NCBI GenBank assembly: GCA_963675135.1
Contig: OY776129.1
Location: forward strand, 63,861,028-63,925,027
Reading direction: 5' to 3'
DNA length: 64,000 bases
From: Galeopsis tetrahit
Lineage: Eukaryota > Streptophyta > Magnoliopsida > Lamiales > Lamiaceae
Of the stretch, positions 54,201-64,000 are shown piece by piece. Position 1 is the stretch's first letter, and every line of letters starts with the position of its first letter. The notes beneath the pieces are model-generated. The model made no database searches and was not told where the DNA came from. It saw only the letters and a program-made list of their open reading frames with translations. The translations under genes and the position numbers were made by a program.

Positions 54201-56044
54201 TTTATTATGAATAATGTGAAATTCACTTATAAATAAAATATTCATTTTAAGTTATGGATGAAAATTAGAAATATAATAATATGAAGAATGTCATTTTCAA
54301 AAAAAAAAAAATTGTGTAAACCGGACCGATCCACCATTTGTAATATAGATATCTCATATCTTGCACACTTTCAAAACCAATTTTTTTTTTTTAGTAATAA
54401 GATAGAAAAAAAACATATTCTGTACTGACATTTGTGTGATTATTGTTAGGTCAATTCAAAAGAACAGGAACCCCTCATGCGGGCCTTAGGAGAAGTCACG
54501 GGCTTTTGAACATGTTTGGTTGGGCCATTTTGATGCCCATTGGGGCAATGGTGGCCCGGTACATGAGGAGATGGGAACCACTTTGGTTCTATTCTCACGC
54601 CGTTATTCAATCATTGGGCTTCATATTGGGCCTCATTGGTGTCATATGTGGGCTTGTATTGGACAATCGCATCCAAGCTAATGTCTCTAAACACAAAGCC
54701 ATTGGTATCATCATTTTCACACTAGGATGCCTCCAGGTTAGCTTTTCACAATATCATTGTCTCTTGTTTCTTTTTATTTTTGACTTATCACCAAGGTTGT
54801 AGAAATCGGAAATCGCCAGTCGGGCGTTTTCTGACCGCCTAGACGCCGCCTAGGCGATCCGATTTTTTATTTACTTTTTTATATTTTTTTAATTTTTTTT
54901 TAAAAATACATGAATATTAACAATAAAAAAATAATTTATTTATGTATTGTTGATTTGTTTCCCAAATTCACATTTGTAAATGTAATTGGAATTTTTTTAA
55001 TTTATTTTATTTATTTACGTGGATGAAACGACGTAGATTCGAATTTTTAAATTAAAAAAAAAAATTAAAAAATTCCGCTTAGACCGCCTAGGTGGCGCCT
55101 AGGCGACGCCTAGACCGCCTAAGCGGCGCCTAATGAGCCAGCCGCCTAGATGGCCCGATTAGTATAAAATCCCATCGGATACCTCCCGCCTAGCGCCTAG
55201 GCGGGGCCTAGGCGCCGCCTAGGCCCGATTTCTGCAACCCTGCTTATCACACAAGATAATGCCTAAATAAAAATGTTATCTAATCATATATAGTGAATGT
55301 TATTATATTATTGTTGAATATAATTGAAATGATTAAATTATATGAAATATGATTAACATGTACTCTCTTCATTCCTTTTTAAATTTTACATTTAGGGAAC
55401 TATACCTGTTTTAAGAAATATAATATTTAATATAAAGATTTAAGTGGAATGTGAGAATGATAAAATGTAAAACTTAAAAAGGATGCAGGTAGTATTAAAA
55501 TTTAAGAAGAGATATTTAATTGTGATAGCGTGTTTATGAATAATTGTTGTAGAAGTCAATTTTCAAAATCAGTTTTTAAATTTCCAAAATTTTCAAGTAA
55601 AATCGATATAGAATCTTTAAATTTAAAACTAGATTTTTAAAACTCAAAAGTAAACTTTACATAAGAGTTTGTATAAATATAATACATTACATAAAATCAT
55701 TTAAAAAAATTAATAAGACAACTAATACATTTTAATGAATCTGGCAATTATCTTTAAAAAAATACACACAAAATCACCATAAAACTAATTCGGCCAAACT
55801 ATGTCAATTGCAGGTTTTGGCAATTTTGATCCGACCGAACAAAGAAGCTAAGGTTAGAAAGTATTGGAATTGGTACCATTTTGGTGTAGGAAGGATGTTG
55901 ATACTTTTGGCGGGCATAAATGTGTTCTATGGGATCCATTTGGGGGGTGCCGGATCCTCATGGAATGCCGGTTTTGCTGCTTTTCTCATCATCATATTCA
56001 TCATCACTCTCATCATGGAGCTCAGGATGTGTTTGAGAAAATGA
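51247..56044 (+). CDS. DOMON-domain cytochrome b561 membrane protein
   Basis: Four exons: 51247-51429, 51772-52186, 54450-54736 and 55814-56044, giving 371 residues. A signal peptide (TPLLLILFTLFVSYVYS, about residues 1-24) leads into an extracellular DOMON domain (about residues 45-170, with YIGMGFSPNGDMIGSDAIVG). The C-terminal half is a cytochrome b561 core with five to six membrane helices. The four expected haem histidines are visible in RSHGLLNMF, WFYSHAVIQ, SKHKAIGI and WYHFGVGRM. Such proteins pass electrons across the plasma membrane, probably using ascorbate inside. It matches, from memory, Arabidopsis At3g07570, part of the same syntenic block as PEX13. Introns 2 and 3 carry MITEs at 52481 and 54792. 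Confidence 0.9.
52481..52751. mobile_element. MITE in intron 2 of the DOMON/b561 gene
   Basis: GGGCATGTTTGTTTTGGGAT at the left is inverted at the right (ATCCCAAAACAAACATGTCC). CCGGATTT is also present in both halves. The target duplication is unclear, so the superfamily is uncertain. Confidence 0.7.
54792..55242. mobile_element. hAT-type MITE in intron 3 of the DOMON/b561 gene
   Basis: The 451-bp element has inverted ends CAAGGTTGTAGAAATCGG and CAGGGTTGCAGAAATCGG. It is bordered by a perfect 8-bp repeat CTTATCAC at 54784-54791 and 55243-55250. Subterminal zones are GC-rich palindromic words such as GGCGCCTAGGCG, in strong contrast with the AT-rich middle. Confidence 0.92.
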
Positions 56045-56500
56045 TTTTACTATTTCTTTTTTTTTTTTTTTTTCCCTCTCTTTTGCGCTCTTGTAATTTA
56101 TAATCCTTTTTTGTATTTTGATTTTTTAGAGTTTGGTTTTGTAATTTATTACTTGTATTGTACGACTTCAAATTTCACTTCAATTATTATTGTGACATAA
56201 TTCATTTTCTACAATCTCCAATTCGTTTTTTTTTAAACTACAAAAGTTTTATAATGGATGTCAGGAATATATACCAAAAAAACAAAAGTTATAACGTTAC
56301 AAAGCGAAATTCAAGATTAACAAAAATTAAATTAACAAATACACAAACAAGTAACACAATAGCGATTCCCTATTCCAGTCTTCAACATATGAACACCACC
56401 ACTTTTATGCTGTCAAGAATTACCTCCAGCTCAAAGTGGACACCATTGATCTTCAGTTCTCTCATAACTCTTTTTCTTTTCATTGTTAGCTAGTTGATAA
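56045..56500. other. 3' flank of the DOMON/b561 gene
   Basis: AT-rich sequence with the 3' untranslated region at its start. An open frame at 56158-56493 shows no recognisable domain. Confidence 0.5.
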
Positions 56501-56619
56501 AAATTATAGAGATTATTGACTCGATAGTACATTTTTTGCCCTTTGAGGGGTAGAAGGCACCAGCCATAATTTTGTCCACTTATCACTACAAATTTTATAA
56601 CAAAATGTCTCTACTACCC

Positions 56620-57600
56620 TTAATTTTGGAAATTGATTGCTAGCACAATTATATTTTCCTCTCTCTCCTATTATATATCCTCTCTCGTCTCTCTCAAATT
56701 GAAGTGGTCGTTCAACACCCTTCTCCATTTTCCGGTGGCCTCCAACGACGCCGACGACACGGGTGGTGGGTTCCCGGCCTCCATCTTCCTCGACCCGCTC
56801 CCGGCTTCGTCTACTAAGGTTTGTTCGAAACTCTTCTCATCAACGCCGCTGCTGTTTCTCTCTCTCACCGTCGCCTCCGTTTGAAGGCCGTTGCCGCCCT
56901 CTGTTTGAAGAAGAAAGATATTCGTGCCTCCTCCTCCTCCTATTTTTTCCTCTGATTTTTTTTCATTTTCATGTGAGTGATTAGGTTAGTTTTTGAATTT
57001 TCTGGATTCTTATTCCTCTGATTTGCTGGTTTATTTAAATTTTCAGATTTTTTTTATGTTGAGATGTCAGATCCTTGATTTTTTATGTTTTTCCTTATTA
57101 TATTTCTTGATGAGTTTATAATGTGAAATTTGTAAAAAAAAATTGAAGAGAAAGACATGTCTTTTTGTTGTGGAAGGTTTGAAATCTTTGAATTTTTTAA
57201 TGATCTGTATTTTTTATGGCCTGAAAAGGGTTTTTTATGGCCTGAAATTGTACCTGCTTCGACTGGACTAGGGTTTTCTCATTTTCATTGGGTCTTTTGT
57301 TTCAGATTTGTGAGATTTCACCTTCTTTATTTATTTGTGAATTTTTTTTGGAGTGTTTGCTTAGATTTATTCTTGAATTTAAGCTGTGTGTAGTGTATCT
57401 TCTTCATTAAGCGGTGGTGAAGTGAAGGATGGACACGCCTGCGTTGTGACTTTCACTGTCATGGGTTTGAGTATTCTGGAATTTCTATGTTTTCCTATAT
57501 GAAGGAAAAACACTTTATTTCCCCCGGTTTTATTTCTGTGATTTCAGGAGGAGCTGGAGCGGGGACTCTCGAATGTAAGGTTTTGATTAACTGTTCTTGA
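56620..57600 (+). other. GC-richer exon-like block, possible captured or lost gene
   Basis: A CT-rich leader-like stretch (about 56655-56700) precedes an open region reading FPVASNDADDTGGGFPASIF, ending near AAG|GTTTG at 56818. A second short exon-like piece (GAGGAGCTGGAGCGGGGACT) follows a TTTCAG acceptor at 57548 and ends at a GTAAGG donor near 57578. No continuous protein is obtained. It could be a decayed gene, a non-coding RNA or a transposon-captured fragment. I do not recognise a source. Confidence 0.3.
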
Positions 57601-58335
57601 GGGATTGTAAATTTATTAGATTAAAACTTACTTGTAATGATTAAAATTTTGTTTTCTGAGGCATTTTTGGTTGGATGACTATCGCGTTGATGAATATTTA
57701 TGGATAACAACACTGTTTTTGGAAAAATATTAAGCATTACATGAATTGATGAATAGAATTATGATTATTTTAACTTTTTCTTTCAAAGTGTTTTAATTTA
57801 AAATTAGAGTTTGTTTGTTGTTGAGTTTGGATTCGAGGATGTAGAGACAATGACTAAAGTATTGTATACAACTCTTTCAAGTAATCAAAGTTTGTAGAAA
57901 TATCACATGGAGGCTAATTAGAAATGATAAGTTGTTAGATTTGTTTTCAGGAAATGATAAGTTGTTAGATTTGTTTTCAGAGACAATGGTTTGCACTAAC
58001 AATTGCTCTCTTAACGAACCACAAAAAACCGATTCATTTTGGATAGGAAAAATCTAGAAATCATTTGGATATGTCTTATGAGTCACTGTTTTGATTCTAA
58101 CTAATAGATTACATGTATAGGCTGATTGATTCCTTTAACCAATTACTATCAAACTCTGTAATCTGTATGCCTCCTCTTTTTGTGGTGTTCATGGTTCCTA
58201 ATTTTTCTCCAACAGAGTCCGTGAATTAAGAGTAGTTGAACTTCTCGATGGGCTGATGGTTCCTATTCAATATAAATCCTAATGTACTGTCGTCGTGCTA
58301 CTTAATAATATGTAAAATATGTTCCTTACATATTG
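57601..58335. other. Intergenic DNA
   Basis: No gene is visible. A short tandem duplication (GAAATGATAAGTTGTTAGAT) occurs twice at about 57922-57978. Confidence 0.5.
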
Positions 58336-58337
58336 AC

Positions 58338-58580
58338 AGTGTTCAATATATATGTCGATATTCAATATTCAAAATTATATTCAATATATATCGAAATTCA
58401 GTGTTCAATATTCAAAATTATATTCTATTGACAATGTTCAATATATATGTCGATATTCAATATTTAAAATTATATTCAATATATATCGTAATTCAGTGTT
58501 CAATATTCAAAATTATATTCAATGTATATTGATATTCAGTGTTCAATATTTAATATATATTTCGATATTCAATGATGTAA
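58338..58580. repeat. AT-rich minisatellite
   Basis: Units built on GTTCAATATATATGTCGATA and TTCAATATTCAAAATTATAT recur about four to five times. The open frame at 58352-58618 is a by-product. Confidence 0.85.
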
Positions 58581-60150
58581 AAAAATATATATTAAAAATT
58601 TTGAATAAAGAAAAATGAAATAAAAAAAATTGACTTAGAAATTTTGAAAAAACAAATTCAACAAAAAAAATTGAATAAAATATAAATAAAAATAATTTGA
58701 ATAAAAAAATTGAATTAAGTTAATAGAAAGGTATAATTTGACAAGTCAAAACTTTTGAAGGAAGAGAGAGAAAAAAAATTTTAAAAATAATTTTGAATAA
58801 AAATATCTAAATAAAATATAAATTAAAAAAATTTAATAAAAAATCTACTTAAATTTTTGGAAAAAATGAATAAAAAAATTCAAGTAAAATTTGATTTTTT
58901 TTATACGTTAATTATAAAAATTAAGAAATCTGAATATAAATTTTTGAATAAAACAGTTGAGTAAAAATAGAATAAAATATAATTTGGAAAACTAAAAAAT
59001 TGAAAAGGGTTGAAAGGGGGTGGTGTCTGACACGTGAATTGAAAGGGGAGAGGGAGGGGGGTGTCAAAGCTGGGTTTTGCTTTTGCAGAGTGATTGGACA
59101 TCGCAGTTGACATTTGAGCTCTTTTTTCCAGCTTCCAATACCAAAATTGAGGAAGATCAATTAAAGGGCAAAATTGTCTTTGTCCATAGGAATTTGTATG
59201 TCCTACCAACTTTAAAAGTAACATGTATCATAAGCCTCTTAGAGGCCAATTTATGCACTAGAGGTCAATCCTCCCAAAATTATATGTAGTGCAAAGTTGT
59301 TTCAAAAAATATAAATAGAGGTGAGGGACATAGTATTTTAAAGTTTATTATTATGCGTAAGTGTGTGAAATTTATAAAACTGAAGAAGAGTAAAGAATAC
59401 TCATTTGCTCAAAATATAATTATAGTCTACAAAAATAAATACTCAGTAATGATTTAATTAGTCTTCCTTTTGACTTGTTTAACGTTTTGTTTATATACTT
59501 GTGAAAGTGTATAATGCGGCAGAATAATGAAAATTTCGGGAATGCAAATTGTTATATTAATATTTTGAAAAATATAATGTGTCATTGATTTAGATATCAT
59601 TTGAATTTTCATTTTAACACGAATTCAAATTCATGGCTCAAAAACTTTATCCTGCTATGCATAATTTTGATGAGGTTGTCAATAAACAAATTACATTTTG
59701 GCACACCACTGGCATCATGTAATAATCACCATTTGATCCATAAATATTCAATCAACCTTTTCTTTTTTTTTAGTTTGTATACTAGTATTATTCAAATTAC
59801 AAATCAATTGCTTTATTTTATGAACTTTGTCCTATTACTCACCGAAAGGAGTCAAAGTACCAACAATTGTTGCATATAATTTTTTACTACCCTAAAATAT
59901 TAACTTTTGTTTCAAAACATTGGTATAGATTTTTATTTCACTAGGTACTAAAGTCTCCACATCTCATCATCATATGGACAAACAGAGGTGGTAACAGGTC
60001 AAGCAAGTACAGGATATACACCTTAAAGTCTATATGCACATTTACAAAACTTTTTATAAACTCGAACTATTAATTTTGATAGATTTTTGTCAAGATAATT
60101 ACCCTCTGATTAGATGTCTCCAATCACAAATGAATAATCAGACCACAAAT
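58581..60150. other. AT-rich intergenic DNA
   Basis: Poly(A)-rich text is followed near 59060-59240 by a more ordinary stretch with an acceptor-like TTTTGCTTTTGCAG and no gene. The remainder shows nothing identifiable. Confidence 0.5.
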
Positions 60151-61440
60151 ACAATTCAACAAAGAATGACAATTCACAAATATAAAGACGAGAACAGAAA
60201 ACAAAGCACACAGAGATATAAGTGGTTCAATCAACTTGATCTACATCCACTGGACACACGACTTCAATTTTAATTGATAAAAAAATGTTTACCCACTCAA
60301 CACTCAGAAAGGGATTTCTCCTCATTTCACTCGTGAACTCACAACTCAATAAGGAATGCTCGTAAGCGTCAAACTTTTACAATTACAAGCTATGAGGTAT
60401 TTATAGAAGCAGGAGCGGACCCAGGACCGACGGTAAGGGGGGTCAATATAATAATATTGTTCAACATTGTTATATGTTCAATAATAAAATTAAAATATTT
60501 CATTTTTATATATTATTCACTGTTAAATATATCAAAACACATAAATATCTCAAAGCCTATAATCTATAATTATTTGAATTGAAAATGGAAAAAAATAACG
60601 AATGGTGAATAAAAAATTTGAAAAAAAAAATTATGTGTATTTATGGTATGATATAATTGAATCACAATTTTAACTTGATTAGATTGGTATGCACCAATTA
60701 CATACAAAAATTTGTCAATTCAAATATGTATATTAAAATATATTTTAATATTAATATTTGGACTAATTAATAACCGTAACTTAAATTGTGGAGAGCAAAC
60801 TAATTTGGTGGACGAAAATAAGGAGAAAGTAAATTAAAAAACAAATATTTAATAATTAATTAATACTTAATATAATAGTAAAAAAAAAAAAAACTTGAGG
60901 GGGGTCATGGCCACCCCTGTATAGAAGCCAAGGATGATTGCAACGTGCGTTGATTGAGTGATCCTTGCCAGCGTGGATTCTGTTGAAACCTCCTAACAAA
61001 CTCACACTTTCACTGTGACCCAATCTGAATTGACCTCAATGCCCTTCACTTGTTCTCGCAAACAGATGACACAATCAAAAGACCTCCCTCTTCCGATTAC
61101 TCTTCTGATATCCCAACACTTAGCTAAAAGATTAACTTTGCAAACTGAACTCTACTAATCTGATCTGACCTTTTCTGATCTTCTCATTTCAGCTGATTCT
61201 AAGCAACACCTTCACATCTGATTGGAAACCTCCACCTCATCTATTCATGCATGAGTTAGGTTGCCTGACTCCTCCAGCTGATACGCCCAACAGTTGAGTC
61301 CATCAGAAGACTTCTATCAGCTAGGTAACACAATCTGATTCTCCCACCAGCTGAGTACTTCAGCAGTCTAGAAACTCTTCTAATTCCAACATCAGACGAG
61401 TAAAATTCATCTGAATCTCCGAGATTATGAGATAATCCTC
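60150..61440 (-). mobile_element. Probable LTR-like sequence, interrupted by a hAT MITE
   Basis: GCACACAGAGATATAAGTGG and CATCCACTGGACACACGACT near 60205-60263 resemble text often seen in plant retroelement LTRs in reverse orientation. The part after the MITE (60928-61440) is less AT-rich with many CTGAT words. Ends were not found. Confidence 0.3.
60410..60919. mobile_element. hAT-type MITE
   Basis: The 510-bp element has short inverted ends CAGGAGCGGACC and CAGGGGTGGCC. It is flanked by the perfect 8-bp repeat TATAGAAG at 60402-60409 and 60920-60927. The interior is AT-rich and non-coding. Confidence 0.88.
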
Positions 61441-61533
61441 ACAATTTTTTCATAAGTTCAACTTGACCATTTTTTTAAAAAACAAGACATATATTTAAGC
61501 CTTTTTTAAGTTTATTCGAGTTTAAACTCACAA

Positions 61534-62710
61534 GAGAGAACAGTCAGGAGACTTGGGAAGGAGACTCGTGTACGTCAGCAAATTAATTTTGATTCGATAA
61601 GAGAGACGAGTAGTGAAGAAGAAAGTGATATCCGTGAAGAGCCAATTTTCGAGCAAAATTTTAAAAATATGGCAGAAGAAGCTCAAGAGAGAACGATGAA
61701 TGAGTTGGCAAACCCAACCATAACTCGTCAACCCCCTTGCATTATAATTCCTACTCTTGTTGCTAATGTTACTTTTGAATTGAAATCAAGACTAATTCAT
61801 TTGTTGCCTTCTTTCCATGGTCTTGAAGGAGAAAACCCACATACTTTTCTCCAGGAATTCCATGTAGTATGCTCGAACATGAAATCAAATGGAGTCATAG
61901 TGGATCATGTTAAGCTAAGTGCATTTTCGTTTGCACTTAAGAGCACTGCAAAAGACTGGTTGTATTTCTTGCCACCTAATACAGTGAACGCATGGAATGA
62001 CATGGAGAGGGGCTTTCTCCAACACTATTTTTCAGGCACTCGAGTGGCAAACTTACGAAAGGAGATTGCAGGTGTCAGGCAAGGGTCGGGAGAGACGTTG
62101 TATGAGTATTGGGAGCGTTTCAAACGCCTTATAGCTTCATGCCCACGACATCAGATTGGTGATCAGCTGCTTGTACAGTATTTTTATGAGGGACTTCCCT
62201 CATAAATCGTAACATGATTGATGCAGCTAGTGGAGGAGCTTTGATGGATAAAACACCAACAACTACACGTGAATTGATATCTAATATGGCAGTTAATACT
62301 CAACAGTTTGGTGCACGATATTCCATGTCTAGGCCGGTTCATGAGTCAAAAGATGATGCATTGAAAAAAATTGCAAGTATGATGCAAATGATGATGAAGG
62401 GAAAAACTCCAGAATTCCGACCATGCCAAATTTTCTCCACCACAGATCACACCACTGATGACTGACAGATTTTAAATGATGAAATATAGTAGCATGCCAA
62501 TGCAATTGGTTTGAGAATTCTCAAGGTCGGAGATATGATCTACACTCCAAAACTTATAATCAGGGGTGAAGGGACAATCATAATCTATGATATGGGAACC
62601 AACAAAACTATCAACATGGGGAAAATCAAAGGCCTCAATACCAAGATCGGAAGTTCTAGTTGTTTAGAGGGAGTGATCGTAATGCTGAACCTATGGGACA
62701 TAATAATCGT
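61534..62710 (+). pseudogene. Ty3/gypsy gag fragment, plus-strand copy
   Basis: The open frame 61669-62205 encodes a retrotransposon gag core: LLPSFHGLEGENPHTFLQEF, AKDWLYFLPPNTVNAWNDME, ETLYEYWERFKRLIASCP, then VQYFYEGL. A one-base loss near 62195, compared with the inverted copy, stops the frame. The next frame (62214-62465) continues with MIDAASGGALMDKTP. The zinc knuckle is damaged (CQIF in place of CRIC, then a stop). Protease and polymerase are absent. Confidence 0.9.
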
Positions 62711-62817
62711 GGTTGCCAATGACTTCAACATCTCACGGCTACTTGATTCTCTTGTTGGACTTTCATCGTCGTGGCTGCCAATAACTTCAACATATCCTCA
62801 AAAGATATACCTGACTT

Positions 62818-63920
62818 TCCACCACCGCTATTATGTCTCATAGGTTCAACATTACGATTTTTTCCCTCTAAACAACTGGAACTTACGATCCTGGTGTTGA
62901 GCCCTTTGATTTTCCCCATGTTGATAGTTTTGTTGGTTCTCATATCGTAGATTAGGATGGTCCCTCCACCCCGAATTATAAGTGTTAGAGTGCGGAGAAT
63001 TCCCAAAACTAATTGCATTGGCATGCTGCTCGATTTCATCATTTAAAATATGACAGTCACCAGTGGTGTGATCTATGGTGGAGCAAATTCGGCATGGTCG
63101 GACTTTCTGAGTCTTTCCCTTCATCATTATTTGCATCATACTTGACATTTTCTCCAATGCATCATCTTTTGACTTATGAACTGGCCTAAACATGGAATCT
63201 CGTACACTGAATTGTTGAGTATTCGCTGCCATATTAGATATCAACTCACGTGCAGCTGTTGGTGTTTTATCCATCAAAGCTCATATACTAGTTGCATCAA
63301 TCATGTTACGATCTATGAGGGCAAGTCCCTCATAAAAATGTTGGATAAGCAGCTGATCACCAATCTGGTGTTGTGGACACGAAGCTATAAGGCGCTTGAA
63401 ACGATCACAATACTCATATAACGTCTCCCCCGACCCTTGTCTAGCACTTGTAATCTCCTTTCGTAATTTTGCCACTCTGGTGGCTGGAAAATAGTGTTGG
63501 AGAAAGACCCTCTCCATGTCATTCCATGCGTTCACTGTATTAGGTGGCAAGAAATACAACCAGTCTTCTGCAGTGCTCTTAAGTGCAAACGGAATTTCAC
63601 TTAGCTTGACATAATCCACTGTGACTCCGGTTGGTTTCATGCTCGAGCATACTACATGTAATTCCTTGAAAAAGTATGTGGTTTTTCACCTACAATACAT
63701 GGAAAGAAGGTAACAAATGAATTAGTCTTGATTTCACTTCAAAATTAACATTAGCAACAAGAGTAGGAATTGTAATGCAAAGATATTTTTAAAATTTTGC
63801 TCGAAAATTAGCTCTTCACGGGTATCACTTTCTTCTTCATTGTTAGTCTCTCTAGTCAAATCAAAATTAATTTGCCGACGTACACGAGTCTCCTTCCTAA
63901 GTCTCCTGACTGTTCTCTCT
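62818..63920 (-). pseudogene. Ty3/gypsy gag fragment, minus-strand inverted copy
   Basis: The minus-strand frames 63281-63640 and 62852-63277 encode the same gag region. They retain LYEYCDRFKRLIASCPQHQI, MIDATSI and an intact CCHC knuckle (C-x2-C-x4-H-x4-C in CRICSTIDHTTGDC). About 67 bp present in the plus copy near 61670 are missing here, and frames are broken. With the plus copy it forms a large inverted repeat with a spacer of about 107 bp. Confidence 0.9.
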
Positions 63921-64000
63921 ACTTCCGAATTGTATTCAAGTCGTTCACTCCGGTTTAAGCGAGTGATCATTCACTGAAAACAAAACTAGAGAAAAACATA
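63734..64000 (-). pseudogene. Gag N-terminal region of the inverted copy
   Basis: A minus-strand frame ending at 63970 begins MITRLNRSERLEYNSEVERT and continues with charged residues before joining the gag core across a deletion. The part beyond 63920 has no counterpart in the plus copy. Confidence 0.6.

Overview
The window is nuclear DNA from a flowering plant. It is AT-rich, with multi-exon genes using GT-AG introns, land-plant-specific families (OSB, plant PEX13, DOMON-cytochrome b561, DUF3755) and dense plant transposons (Helitrons, MULE, hAT, Tourist and Stowaway MITEs, copia and gypsy LTR elements, LINE). Protein sequences look eudicot, possibly asterid/Lamiales; the species is not determined. 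All family and synteny statements come from recognition and memory, not from database searches.

Layout. 1-4,040: intergenic, with a 1.44-kb MULE-type element (perfect 9-bp target duplication) and a solo LTR. 4,085-6,897 (+): organellar single-stranded-DNA-binding OSB protein. 7,767-8,148: Tourist-like MITE. 9,653-12,140 (+): a small zinc-ribbon-like At4g08330-family gene, whose stop codon lies one base before the start codon of an FBL12-like F-box/LRR gene. 12,796-15,604 (-): PEX13, a peroxisomal import protein. 16,448-27,825: two Helitrons tail to tail. The first (+) carries a damaged Pif1-type helicase gene without its Rep half; the second (-) keeps only a piece of the same gene. 28,001-29,106: three 276-bp tandem repeats and a long foldback. 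31,024-37,441 (+): DUF3755 SANT/Myb-like protein. 38,237-41,321: nested transposons (LTR element inside a LINE relic, inside or beside a TTA-flanked element). 42,215-49,872 (+): UBP5-like deubiquitinase in 13 exons. 51,247-56,044 (+): DOMON/cytochrome b561 membrane protein. 56,500-61,500: mostly non-genic DNA with an exon-like GC-richer block, an AT minisatellite and a hAT MITE. 61,534-63,920: an inverted pair of gypsy gag fragments.

The gene order FBL12 - PEX13 - DUF3755 - (UBP5) - DOMON/b561 matches, as I remember it, Arabidopsis At3g07550 - At3g07560 - At3g07565 - At3g07570. This is a conserved ancestral block here expanded by transposons and carrying UBP5 as an extra member. The genes do not form a pathway. 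They are housekeeping functions: organelle DNA maintenance, SCF-type ubiquitination, deubiquitination, peroxisome import and transmembrane electron transfer.

The most notable observations are the TAG-T-ATG junction between two complete coding regions, the opposed Helitron pair with a triplicated 5' end, and the gag hairpin that could produce silencing RNA.
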